From Bradyrhizobium liaoningense (GTDB lineage Bacteria; Pseudomonadota; Alphaproteobacteria; Rhizobiales; Xanthobacteraceae), in the NCBI RefSeq assembly GCF_018130955.1, contig NZ_JAFCJM010000033.1:1-64000 (forward strand): a DNA stretch of 64,000 nucleotides, given 5' to 3'. A program made the position numbers and the translations under genes. Below are positions 53,333-61,935 of the stretch, in pieces. The first letter of the stretch is position 1. Every line of letters begins with the position of its first letter. A model generated the notes under the pieces. The model was not told the origin of the DNA. It searched no databases and saw only the letters and a list, made by a program, of their open reading frames with translations.

Positions 53333-54607
53333 ATGAAGGAGCGCAGCTTCCTTCACGTGATCAAGCTCGTCTCGCCGTTCGTGGCGGTCGCGCTGCTGCA
53401 AGCCTTGCTGGCCATCGGCAGCCTCGAAGTGCTGTCGTCGGTCCGCGCCTATGTTGCCGGCGAAGCGCTGTGGTCACGTGCGCAGAAGAACGCGGTCTAC
53501 GACCTCGACCTGTACCTGCATTCGGGCGATCGGACTTTCTTCGACCAATATCAGGATGCGCTCGCTGTCCCGATCGGCGACAAGTTTGCAAGGCGCGCAC
53601 TCGAACGCCAGCCTGAAGACCTCGATGCGGCGAGCCATGGATTTCTGCAAGGTGGCAATCATCCCGACGACGTCCCCGGCCTGATCTGGCTCTATCGTTA
53701 CTTCCATCACGTCAGCTTCATGGATGCCGCGATCCAGCATTGGGTGGCCACCGACCCGATGCTGCTCGAATTGACGATCTTCGGGGAAGCCATCGACACG
53801 GAGATGAAGCAGGGGCCGATTCGAGACGAGCAACGCCTGCGGTTTCTGACCAGCCGCCTCCACGAGCTGAACAGTCAGTTCACCGAGCGTGCGGACCGCT
53901 TTTCCGCGGTGCTCGGTGAGGGATCGCGCACCATCAAGGTGCTGCTCACGCTGGCAAACCTCGCGGCTGCCGGCACGCTCATTCTGCTGATGGTGTGGCG
54001 GATCCGCCGCCTCGTCCAGCAGCGCGAAGCCTTCGAGAATGCCTTGAAGGCAGAGAAGGAGCGCCTGAGCTGGCAGGCCACCCACGATGCGATGACGGGC
54101 CTTGCCAACCGGCGCGACTTCGAGGTCCGGCTGGAGCACGAACTCGGCGAGGTCGGTCGCGCGCCGCTCGCCCTGATCCTGCTCGACCTCGACCAGTTCA
54201 AGGCCGTGAACGACAGCTGCGGCCATCTCGCGGGCGACCGTCTGCTGTGCGATATCGCACGCCTGCTGCAAAAGGACCGCCGGCCGCATGACCATGTCGC
54301 CCGGCTCGGAGGCGATGAGTTCGGGATCATCCTGCCACGCTGCACACCCTACGACGGGGTCGACATCGCCGAACGGCTGCGACGGTCGTTCGAGCTGTTC
54401 GCCTTCTCGTGGGACGATCGCAGCTTTGCGGTCACTGCAAGCATCGGGCTGGCCTGCATCTCGGACGCAACGATCGGCCTCGAGGAAGCGTTGCGGCAGG
54501 CGGATGCCGCCTGTTACGGCGCCAAGCAGAAGGGCCGCAACCGGGTGCAGGTCTATCACGCCTCAGAAGGCGCGCAGACGGACCCGCGGCGGCGCCAGGT
54601 GGCTTGA
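53333..54607 (+). CDS. Membrane-bound diguanylate cyclase (GGDEF)
   Basis: A 424-residue protein with a transmembrane helix at about residues 10-30, a periplasmic region of some 170 residues, a second transmembrane helix near residues 205-225, and a GGDEF domain in the last 170 residues. The active site RLGGDEFG is intact, and the product-inhibition I-site RPHD lies five residues before it, so it should make c-di-GMP with feedback control. The periplasmic part does not match a sensor domain I know. A TTG start at 53309 after GGGGA is an alternative to the ATG used here. Confidence 0.92.
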   Translation: MKERSFLHVIKLVSPFVAVALLQALLAIGSLEVLSSVRAYVAGEALWSRAQKNAVYDLDLYLHSGDRTFFDQYQDALAVPIGDKFARRALERQPEDLDAASHGFLQGGNHPDDVPGLIWLYRYFHHVSFMDAAIQHWVATDPMLLELTIFGEAIDTEMKQGPIRDEQRLRFLTSRLHELNSQFTERADRFSAVLGEGSRTIKVLLTLANLAAAGTLILLMVWRIRRLVQQREAFENALKAEKERLSWQATHDAMTGLANRRDFEVRLEHELGEVGRAPLALILLDLDQFKAVNDSCGHLAGDRLLCDIARLLQKDRRPHDHVARLGGDEFGIILPRCTPYDGVDIAERLRRSFELFAFSWDDRSFAVTASIGLACISDATIGLEEALRQADAACYGAKQKGRNRVQVYHASEGAQTDPRRRQVA

Positions 54608-54613
54608 AATGCT

Positions 54614-55331
54614 ATGACCTCGACGCGTCGTCGACGCAGCCGCGGCGCAGTGTTCGGCTTTGCGCTCTCGGGCGGCGGCACCAAATGGGACCTTGCGCAG
54701 GCGATCGGCGGCGGCAAGAGCGACGCGCTGCAGGCCGGCGTCTACACCGCGGTGCGTTCGGGACCGGCCTATCTCGCCGCCTCGCTCGCCGTGGCCAATC
54801 ATTGGATGTCAACGGACCGCTTTGCGCCCTTCGGCAATCAGCTCACCGCGAAGTTCAACGCGCATCGAGGGCGGCTATCGGTTCGCTACGCCGATCGGCG
54901 GCTTCACACCCTACGCGGCAGCGCAGATGCAGTATTTTCGCACGCCCACCTATACCGAGACCGATCTCGCCGGCAGCGGCTTCGGCCTGACCTATCAGGG
55001 ACGCAGCGCCTACGACACGCGGAGCGAGCTAGGCGCGCGCTTCGACCGCGCGGCGATGATCACCCCCAATTCCGTTCTGACGCTGCGCGGTCGTGCGGCT
55101 TGGGCACACGACTGGGTGAGCGATCCGACGCTGGTTGCCGCGTTCCAGACGCTGCCCGGCGCGAGCTTTATCGTCAACGGGGCCACGCCGGCGAAGGACG
55201 CCGGACTCATCTCTGCCGGAGGCGAGCTGAAATTCACCAACGGCATCACGCTCTCGGCCAAATTTGACGGCGAGTTCGCGGCTCGCAGCACCACCTATGC
55301 CGGCACGGCGAGCCTGCGATATGGGTGGTAG
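54614..55331 (+). pseudogene. Autotransporter beta-barrel gene, truncated and frameshifted
   Basis: The first part (frame beginning at 54614) reads AVFGFALSGGGTKWDLAQAIGGG, then YLAASLAVANHWMSTDRFA, typical of an autotransporter barrel start; the rest continues in another frame from about 54865 with EGGYRFATPIGGFTPYAAA and a C-terminal strand ending in the outer-membrane motif YGW. A short deletion and frameshift near 54855-54865 separates the two. No passenger domain or signal peptide is present upstream, so this is a decayed end of an outer-membrane autotransporter. Confidence 0.75.
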
Positions 55332-55342
55332 CGGGCAGGAAA

Positions 55343-56443
55343 CTACCCCGCCGTCCGCCGCTCCTGCGCGTAGCGCACGAGCGCGGCGAAGCGATAGATG
55401 CCGTGCACGAATTTTCCATAGGGCATGGTGATGAACAGCGCGAACACGGCGCCGAGATGCAGAGCCAGCAGCGGCCCCATGGCTGAGGTTTCCCGCAGGA
55501 GCAGCAGGGCAAGGCCGGTGATACCGGTCAAAAACAGCATGGCGATGAAGCCGACATCCATGCCGTAGCGGCTCTCATCCACCAGCGCCGCATCGCGCTG
55601 CGTCTTCGCCAGGAAAAGGCCGATGGGCCCTGCGATGAGGCCGATGCCGCCGAGCGTGCCGAGCACGACCGGCAGGTCCCACCACGGATAGGGCGCCTCG
55701 CGTGCGAGGAGATAGTGATAGAGGGTTGCGACCGAGGTCGCGGCGAAGCACAGCAGGAAGCCGTAGAAAGTCAGGTGATGATAGAGCTTGCGCCGGTCGG
55801 TCGGCTTGTCATCCTCGTTGTAGCAGCCGACGCCGCCGCCATGGAGATAGCGCAGCTCGCCGGCATCGCGAATCGCCTGGAAGATCGAGCCGCCATCGGC
55901 GCGTCCTCGAATGGGTTCACCAATGTCGCGCCAGAAGGCGCGCATACTCAGCACCAGCGCCAGGATCGCATAGAGGAAAGCGGCGGAAAACAGCGCGGCC
56001 ATCGCGTTATGCGGCATCAGCTTGTAGAAGGCGCCGGGTCCCGTGTGGACGCCGAACAGCGCCGTGCGATCATTGAACGCCGCAAAGCCCAGGATGAAGA
56101 CGGCCATGCTGAGCGCGGCAACGATGCTGATGACGAGCCCGTTGCGCGCGAACGCACCGGACAGCGCCCGTGGCCAGACGTAGGCCGCGTAGGATTCCGC
56201 GCGCGCGACCGCGAGCGTCTTCGGAACATTGACGTTGAACTCGTGCGGCGGCGAGAACTGGCAGTCGACATAGCAGGCGCCGCAGGAATGGCAGAGGTTT
56301 GCGAGATAGTTGAGGTCGCCGTCGGAGAAGGCGCGGCGCATCTCCATGGCGGGGAAAACCGCGCACAGGCCTTCGCAGTAGCGGCAGGAATTGCAGACCG
56401 TCATCAGACGGTCGCTCTCCTCGAGGATCCTAGTTCTGTGCAT
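55343..56443 (-). CDS. tcuB: Tricarballylate utilisation membrane Fe-S protein TcuB
   Basis: A 366-residue protein that reoxidises TcuA. Two cysteine clusters, CNSCRYCEGLC near residue 17 and CHSCGACYVDC near residue 51, bind [4Fe-4S] centres; six or so transmembrane helices follow, with histidines in HHLTFYGFLLCF able to bind heme. It starts 13 bases inside the end of tcuA, so translation is coupled. An alternative ATG at 56404 is closer to the first cysteine motif but has a poorer ribosome site. Confidence 0.9.
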   Translation of the reverse strand: MHRTRILEESDRLMTVCNSCRYCEGLCAVFPAMEMRRAFSDGDLNYLANLCHSCGACYVDCQFSPPHEFNVNVPKTLAVARAESYAAYVWPRALSGAFARNGLVISIVAALSMAVFILGFAAFNDRTALFGVHTGPGAFYKLMPHNAMAALFSAAFLYAILALVLSMRAFWRDIGEPIRGRADGGSIFQAIRDAGELRYLHGGGVGCYNEDDKPTDRRKLYHHLTFYGFLLCFAATSVATLYHYLLAREAPYPWWDLPVVLGTLGGIGLIAGPIGLFLAKTQRDAALVDESRYGMDVGFIAMLFLTGITGLALLLLRETSAMGPLLALHLGAVFALFITMPYGKFVHGIYRFAALVRYAQERRTAG

Positions 56444-57821
56444 GTTTTGCCGCTTCCCGTCCCGCGATGCGCCCGAACACGCTGCCGATGGTCATGCCCA
56501 TGCCGGCCGCATAGCCCTTGCCCAGCACATTGCCCGCCATGATTTCACCCGCCGCGAACATGTTGGCGGCCGGCTTGCCGTCCTGCATCAGCATGCGCGC
56601 CTCCTTGTTCACGCGCGTGCCGAGATAGGTGAAGGTGATGCCCGGCCGCACCGGATAGGCGAGATAGGGTGGCGTCTCGATGCGCCGCGCCCAATGCGTC
56701 TTGGGCGGCGTGATGCCCTCAGTGCGGCAATCGTCCAGAATGGTGTGGTCGAAGGTGCCTGATAGCACCGCGGCGTTGAAATCGGCAATGGTCTTGTCCA
56801 GCGCCGCCGCGTCGAGCGTCAGCTTGCCGGCGAGCTCGGCAACGGTCGCGCCCGCGATCGGCGGGAACAGCGTCGGCATGAAGCTCGTGACCACGGTCGA
56901 GTCGAAGATGATGTAGGCGATCTGGTCGGGCTGCGCGGCGACGAGCCTGCCCCAAATCGCGTAGCGCTTCGGCCAGATGTCCTCGCCCTCATCGTAGAAG
57001 CGCACGGCGTGCTTGTTGACGACGATGCCGAACACGACCGAATCGTGCCGCGTGATGATGCCGCCGTCGAACTTTGGCGCGCGGGCATCGATCGCGACCG
57101 CGTGGCATTGGGTGGGATCGCCGACCTCCTGCACGCCCTTGTCGAGCAGCATCTTCAGGATCGAGCCGCGGTTATAGGGCGTGCCGCGGATCAGAAAATT
57201 GTCGGCGGCCTCGCCCCAATATTGTTTCAACCATTCGATGTTGGCCTCGAAGCCGCCGGCGGCTGCAACTAGCGAGGTGGCGCGGATCTCGGTCGCGCCC
57301 CTGACCGGCCGCTTCACGCGTGCGGCGAGGAACATGCCGTCCTCGATCACGAGGTCGATCACCTCCGCATCATACTCGATGTCGACGCCGAGCTGTTCCG
57401 CGGTGAGATACAGCGCGTTCAGCATCGCGCGGCCGCCACCTAAGAAGAAGGAGTTGGTACGCCCCAGGCTCAGCGTGCCGCCGAGCGAGGGCTGCCAGCG
57501 CACGCCCTGCTCCACGATCCAGTTCAAAATGTCCTTGGACTCCCGGATCATGTGGCGGGCGAGCTCTTCGTCCGTCTGCCCGCCGGTGACCAGCAGAAGG
57601 TCCTTCCAGAACTCTTCTTCCGTGTACGGGCCGGTCAAAATCTCGGTCGCGGCGTCATGGGCGCAGCGCATGTTGCGGGTATGGCGCGTATTGCCACCGC
57701 GGTAGAATTTTGGCGCGCCTTCGAGCACGAGGACGGAGGCGCCGCCGCGACGGGCGCTGATCGCCGCGCACAACGCCGCATTGCCGCCGCCGATCACCAG
57801 CACGTCGTATTTGCCGTTCAT
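56430..57821 (-). CDS. tcuA: FAD-dependent tricarballylate dehydrogenase TcuA
   Basis: A 463-residue flavoprotein that oxidises tricarballylate to cis-aconitate. Visible features are the FAD motif VLVIGGGNAALCAAISARRG (residues 7-26), GNTRHTRNMR typical of TcuA, AAAGGFEANIEWLKQYWGE, and the C-terminal NMFAAGEIMAGNVLGKGYAAG. It precedes tcuB on the same transcript and is divergent from a GntR regulator with a palindromic operator between them, as in the known tcu loci. Confidence 0.92.
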   Translation of the reverse strand: MNGKYDVLVIGGGNAALCAAISARRGGASVLVLEGAPKFYRGGNTRHTRNMRCAHDAATEILTGPYTEEEFWKDLLLVTGGQTDEELARHMIRESKDILNWIVEQGVRWQPSLGGTLSLGRTNSFFLGGGRAMLNALYLTAEQLGVDIEYDAEVIDLVIEDGMFLAARVKRPVRGATEIRATSLVAAAGGFEANIEWLKQYWGEAADNFLIRGTPYNRGSILKMLLDKGVQEVGDPTQCHAVAIDARAPKFDGGIITRHDSVVFGIVVNKHAVRFYDEGEDIWPKRYAIWGRLVAAQPDQIAYIIFDSTVVTSFMPTLFPPIAGATVAELAGKLTLDAAALDKTIADFNAAVLSGTFDHTILDDCRTEGITPPKTHWARRIETPPYLAYPVRPGITFTYLGTRVNKEARMLMQDGKPAANMFAAGEIMAGNVLGKGYAAGMGMTIGSVFGRIAGREAAKHAQN

Positions 57822-57894
57822 GCCGTCTGCCTCGGGGATACGTCCCTTGAGAATTCCGCCGTTTGCAGGCCGCCGTCAACGGCCATTGCGCACC

Positions 57895-57906
57895 TTTGTA
57901 TACAAA
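57895..57906. promoter_or_regulatory. Operator-like palindrome between tcuA and its regulator
   Basis: TTTGTATACAAA is a perfect palindrome, followed closely by a partial copy GATATACATTAG. It fits the TNGTNNNACNA pattern of FCD-type GntR regulators and lies 74 bases upstream of tcuA and 65 upstream of the regulator gene. Confidence 0.6.
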
Positions 57907-57970
57907 GATATACATTAGCTCCGCAAGCGCCCGGTTTGCATGGACAGGATGCAGCCGGCGAAGGAAACAG

Positions 57971-58648
57971 ATGGCAAAACGTCCGGCAAAGGCGATCGGT
58001 TCGATTTCGCGCGGCTCAGGCCTCGCGCTGGGCGAAGCTGTGTTCCGCTCGCTCTGCGAGGCAATGCAGGCAGGCCACTACCGCGCCGGCGACCGCCTGC
58101 GCGAGGAGGAGGTCGCGCAGCGGCTCAAGGTCAGCCGCACCCCGGTGCGGGAAGCGTTGGGACGGCTGGCGGCACGCGGCTTTGTCGAGCCGGCCGCAGG
58201 CCGGGGATTGATCGTCCGCAGCCTCGACATTTCCGAGGTGCTCGAGCTCTACGCCATGCGGGAAATCCTGGAAGGCGCGGCCGCCCGGCTTGCCGCGGAA
58301 CATGCTTCAAGGCTGGAAGTCGACGCGCTGTCGGATATCGAGCAGGCCTTTACCGACGCCTCCGACGCCGCCGAGATGGCGAGGCTCAACCGCGCCTTCC
58401 ACGAAGCGATCTGCCGCGCCGCGCGCAACCGCTATCTCGACAATGCGTCACGGGAGCTGCAGGACTGGATCGCGCTGCTCGGCCCGACCACCTTCACCGT
58501 CACCGGCCGTCCGTCGACCAGCCACCGGGAACATCAGGCCATCATCAACGCAATTGCGGCGCGCGACGGCGACAAGGCCGAACGGCTGGCGCGCGAGCAC
58601 ATTCGCGAGGCGCTCCGCTGCCGGCTCAAACTGTTGCAGAAGCAGTAG
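57971..58648 (+). CDS. GntR-family (FCD) regulator of the tcu operon
   Basis: A 225-residue regulator. The winged helix covers residues 18-85 (LREEEVAQRLKVSRTPVREAL), followed by the all-helical FCD ligand domain with metal-binding-type histidines in NRAFHEAI and SHREHQAII. It is divergent from tcuA and probably represses it until tricarballylate or citrate is present. AAGGAAAC precedes the ATG. Named by context; TcuR in enteric bacteria is of the LysR type, so the symbol is not used. Confidence 0.88.
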   Translation: MAKRPAKAIGSISRGSGLALGEAVFRSLCEAMQAGHYRAGDRLREEEVAQRLKVSRTPVREALGRLAARGFVEPAAGRGLIVRSLDISEVLELYAMREILEGAAARLAAEHASRLEVDALSDIEQAFTDASDAAEMARLNRAFHEAICRAARNRYLDNASRELQDWIALLGPTTFTVTGRPSTSHREHQAIINAIAARDGDKAERLAREHIREALRCRLKLLQKQ

Positions 58649-59026
58649 CGGTCCGCGCCGTCAGCCGGACGAGCGCGGCGGATCGATCAGCCTGGCGATC
58701 ACCGGAAAATACGCATCGCCTATCCCCTTCCCGATCATCTCCTCGAAAATGGTGCTTATCAGCGCAGCGCCGCGCAAGCTCAGGCCGGCCTGGCCACCGA
58801 GCGCGCGCGAGAAGCAGAGCGCGCGGCTACAGAAGACCGACAGGCAATGGCCGGATACGGTGCCGGTGCTCACGAATAAATCTTGCCGCAGCGACGCGTC
58901 CTGCAATGCAGGCAAATCTTCTTGCTTGCCACCAAAAGTGGGCGCAGCCTAGGGTTGCTCGGTAGAGAGCGGGATCCACCCGCCTGGGCAAGTTTCACAC
59001 TGCATAAGAAGAAGTGGAGAAGACGC
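58649..59026. other. Intergenic region with possible gene fragment
   Basis: A 378-base gap. On the minus strand, 58661-58915 holds an open frame of 84 codons with a protein-like composition (SVFCSRALCFSRALGGQAGL, then ISTIFEEMIGKGIGDAYFPVIA) but only a TTG start and no clear ribosome site. It could be a small hypothetical gene or a remnant. The plus-strand half nearest 59027 has the promoter and a GAAGTGGAG ribosome site for the next gene. Confidence 0.35.
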
Positions 59027-59998
59027 ATGACGTCAAACGTGACGCGAAGGTCGCTGCTAGCGCTCGGTGCCGGCCTCGGCGCAACGACCATGCTCGGCGA
59101 GACCGTACTCGCGAAAGCGCCCAAGCTGGGCACGCAGCCCAGTTATTTCTACCGTTTTGATCTCGGCAACACGGAAGTCACCGTCGTCTCCGACGGACCT
59201 CTGCTGCTCGGCCCTCCCAAGGGCACTTTCATCGGCGTGCCTGATGACGCCGTGAAAAAGATGCTGTCCGACAATTTCCTGTCTCCCGAGAACGTCATGC
59301 TCGAACAGAATTCCCCGATCGTCAATACGGGTGACAAGCTCATTCTCTTCGACACCGGCATGGGCACGGCGAAAAACTTCGGCCCGACCACCGGACGCCA
59401 GCAGAAGAGCATGAAGGAAGCCGGCATCAAGCCGGAGGACATCGACGCGGTGGTGTTCTCGCACGCCCATATCGACCATATCGGCGGCGTCGTGGGCGAA
59501 GACGGCAATGTGCTGTTCCCCAACGCGCAATACTACATCGCCCAGAGTGATTTCGACTTCTGGACCGATGAAGGCAAGGCCGGCGGACCGCTGAAGGATT
59601 TCGTCCTTCACGCCCGAAAGAACCTGCTGCCGGTGCGCGACCGATTGGTGTTCTACAAGGACGGTCAGGAATTCCTGCCCGGCGTGCAGGCGATCGCAGC
59701 TCCGGGTCACACGATCGGCCATACCATCTTCATGGTCACGTCGAACGGAAAGTCGTTCGCTTTCCTCGGCGATCTCACCCACCACCCGATCCTGCTGCTG
59801 GAAAAGCCGCGGATGCAGTTCTCGTACGACACCGACCCGGCCCAGGCCGCCGAAACCCGGGTGAAGTTGCTGGACATGATCGCCGCCCAGAAGATTCCGG
59901 TGATGGCGTATCACTATGCGTGGCCGGGCGTCGGCCATATCGCCAAGACCGGCGAGGGATTCCATTATTATCCCGAGGCGATGGACCTCTACCGCTGA
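59027..59998 (+). CDS. Tat-exported metallo-beta-lactamase-fold hydrolase
   Basis: A 323-residue protein. The N-terminus has a Tat signal (TRRSLLALGAGLGATTML) so it is folded before export to the periplasm. The metal-binding motif HAHIDHIGG starts at His146, with further ligands in APGHTIGHT and FLGDLTHH, and a final His in MAYHYAWPG. Quorum-lactonases and several esterases look like this; the substrate is unknown. A clean intrinsic terminator follows its stop codon. Confidence 0.9.
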   Translation: MTSNVTRRSLLALGAGLGATTMLGETVLAKAPKLGTQPSYFYRFDLGNTEVTVVSDGPLLLGPPKGTFIGVPDDAVKKMLSDNFLSPENVMLEQNSPIVNTGDKLILFDTGMGTAKNFGPTTGRQQKSMKEAGIKPEDIDAVVFSHAHIDHIGGVVGEDGNVLFPNAQYYIAQSDFDFWTDEGKAGGPLKDFVLHARKNLLPVRDRLVFYKDGQEFLPGVQAIAAPGHTIGHTIFMVTSNGKSFAFLGDLTHHPILLLEKPRMQFSYDTDPAQAAETRVKLLDMIAAQKIPVMAYHYAWPGVGHIAKTGEGFHYYPEAMDLYR

Positions 59999-60007
59999 AC
60001 AAGCAAG

Positions 60008-60035
60008 ACCCCGGGCTCCCTCCCGGGGTTTCTTT
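60008..60035 (+). terminator. Rho-independent terminator
   Basis: ACCCCGGG and CCCGGGGT form a perfect 8-bp stem with a six-base loop, followed by TTCTTTATT. It lies ten bases after the metallo-beta-lactamase-fold gene. Confidence 0.9.
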
Positions 60036-60160
60036 ATTGGGCGGCACCTTTCGATCTGATGGTGTGGTCCGGCTTCGGCAGGGAAACCCGCTTCCATCGG
60101 CAGCATTTCGTGCGTAGGAAGGCAGGCAGGCGGATCAACGACCCGGCGGCCGCAACGACG

Positions 60161-61228
60161 ATGCAACAGAGATCGACACCGCGTCACGCGCGATGGGCAA
60201 CGCTGCTGCTGGCGCTGTTCTGCTCTACGCAAGCGCTGGCCCACGCGACGACCATCGGACTCGTCCGCATCGATCTCATCGGCGATCGCCTCACTTACAT
60301 TCTTGCAGTGGCCCTGCCCGAGATCCCCAACGGCTCGGCGCTGCTCCTGACCGTCGCCGCCAATGGCGACCGCGGCGCCGCCGAGACCGTAGCCGAACAG
60401 GCCCGGCGCAGCGTCAAGATTGATCTCGGCGGCACGCCTTGCAAGGCCGGCCGCGTACGCATCGCCGGCAGTGGCGCCAACGATGCCCGCGGCAGCGTCG
60501 AAATCGACTTCACCTGTAGCGGCGAGCATGGCCGCCTTACCGTCACCGATGATTGGGGCACCTTCCTTGGCGAGCACTATCAGGCGCTCGCCAACATCCG
60601 CACTGCAAGCGGCGAGCGGCAGGTGGTGTTCGGCGAAGCCTCGCGCAGCGAAAGCATCGACATCAGCCGCCCGGTCGCGACCGGCTGGCTCGATTTCATC
60701 AAGCTCGGCATCGAGCACATCTTGACCGGCTACGATCATTTGCTGTTCCTGCTCGCGCTGCTTGCAGGGGCGCGCGGCGTCCTCAGCGTGGTCAAGATCG
60801 TCACCGCCTTCACGCTCACCCACAGCGTAACGCTGACGCTGGCGGCACTCGGGCTCGTCACCATTCCCGGCCGCATCATCGAACCGCTGATCGCCGCCAC
60901 CATCATCTGGGTGGCGCTGGAGAACCTGATCTCGGCTGCGCCCGACCGGCGGCGCTGGATGTGGAGTTTTGGCTTCGGCCTCGTGCACGGGCTCGGCTTT
61001 GCCGCAGCGCTCGGCGAGATCGAGCTGAAGGGCGCGGCGCTGGTCCGCGCGCTGATCGGCTTCAACGCCGGCGTCGAGATCGGCCAGCTCGTCTTCGTCG
61101 TGATCGCGCTACCGCTCCTGGCGCTGCTGTCGCGCGGTCGCGGCGCCACGCTGACGCCGCGCATTGCCTCGATCGCGGCGGCCGTGATGGGCACCTATTG
61201 GTTCATCGAGCGGGTCTTTGCCGGCTGA
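60161..61228 (+). CDS. HupE/UreJ-family membrane protein
   Basis: A 355-residue protein. Signal peptide LLLALFCSTQALAH, a 150-residue extracytoplasmic domain, then about six transmembrane helices with the HupE signature IEHILTGYDHLLFLLALLAG, FTLTHSVTLTLAALG and GLVHGLGFAAALGEI. The conserved His and Asp in these helices suggest metal (Ni or Co) transport. HupE/UreJ_2 proteins are predicted metal permeases; no hydrogenase or urease genes are adjacent. The start is an ATG without a strong ribosome site. Confidence 0.87.
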   Translation: MQQRSTPRHARWATLLLALFCSTQALAHATTIGLVRIDLIGDRLTYILAVALPEIPNGSALLLTVAANGDRGAAETVAEQARRSVKIDLGGTPCKAGRVRIAGSGANDARGSVEIDFTCSGEHGRLTVTDDWGTFLGEHYQALANIRTASGERQVVFGEASRSESIDISRPVATGWLDFIKLGIEHILTGYDHLLFLLALLAGARGVLSVVKIVTAFTLTHSVTLTLAALGLVTIPGRIIEPLIAATIIWVALENLISAAPDRRRWMWSFGFGLVHGLGFAAALGEIELKGAALVRALIGFNAGVEIGQLVFVVIALPLLALLSRGRGATLTPRIASIAAAVMGTYWFIERVFAG

Positions 61229-61237
61229 TCTCGGCCC

Positions 61238-61711
61238 TCACGCGGTCACGTCGGCCGCCACCGCCTTCAACACGTCCCGCACGTCAGCCGGGCTGAGCCG
61301 CACCTGCAAACCGCGCTGGCCGCCGTTCACATAAACCTGCTCATGAGCGAGCGCGCTTTGCTCGATCACCGTCTTGACCGGCCGGCGCTGCCCGAACGGG
61401 CTGATACCGCCGACCTTGAAGCCGGTGACGCGCTCGGCCTCCGTCGGCTTCATCATCTGCGCCGACTTGCCGCCGGCGGCCGCGGCGAGCTTTTTCATCG
61501 AGACCTCCTGGTCCGAGGGCACCACCACGCAGACCGGCTTGCCGTCGACCAGCGCCATCAGCGTCTTCAGGACGCGCGCGGGATCTTCGCCGAGCGCTGA
61601 CGCAGCCTGCAACCCGATGCTCTCGGCATCGGGATCGTAGTCATAGTTGTGCACGGTGAAGGCGACACCGGCGGCGGCAAGCGCGCGTGTGGCGGGAGTG
61701 ACTTTGGACAT
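61238..61711 (-). CDS. ybaK: YbaK/EbsC-family Cys-tRNA(Pro) deacylase
   Basis: A 157-residue editing enzyme that hydrolyses mischarged Cys-tRNA(Pro). It has the YbaK core: TPATRALAAAGVAFTVHNYDYD, KTLMALVDGKPVCVVVPSDQ (catalytic-type Lys/Asp region), SMKKLAAAAGGKSAQMM and GYVGGISPFG-like GFKVGGISPFGQRR. Length is typical. It is convergent with the HupE gene, nine bases apart. A palindromic repeat lies upstream of it. Confidence 0.92.
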   Translation of the reverse strand: MSKVTPATRALAAAGVAFTVHNYDYDPDAESIGLQAASALGEDPARVLKTLMALVDGKPVCVVVPSDQEVSMKKLAAAAGGKSAQMMKPTEAERVTGFKVGGISPFGQRRPVKTVIEQSALAHEQVYVNGGQRGLQVRLSPADVRDVLKAVAADVTA

Positions 61712-61766
61712 GGGGCAACATCTAGCACTGTCATTGCGAGACGCGAAGCGCACCGCACGCTCAGTC

Positions 61767-61891
61767 GTCGTCCCGGCGTAGGCCGGGACCCATAATCCCA
61801 GGGAGGAGTTTGGCGAAGATATGTGGTCCGGTACCTCTACCGATCCCAATCGAGAGATCACGCGGTGGGTCCCGGCCTTCGCCGGGACGAC
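61767..61891. repeat. Inverted interspersed repeat (REP-like)
   Basis: GTCGTCCCGGCGTAGGCCGG with CACCCA-type continuation at 61767-61792 is repeated in reverse at 61866-61891 (25 of 26 bases match), enclosing about 70 bases. Repeats with the CCCGGCNTAGGCCGGGACCCA core occur widely in Bradyrhizobium intergenic regions. Confidence 0.75.
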
Positions 61892-61935
61892 AGCGAGAAA
61901 TGGCGGCGCCGTCCCGCCAATCAGCCGCGCAGCCC

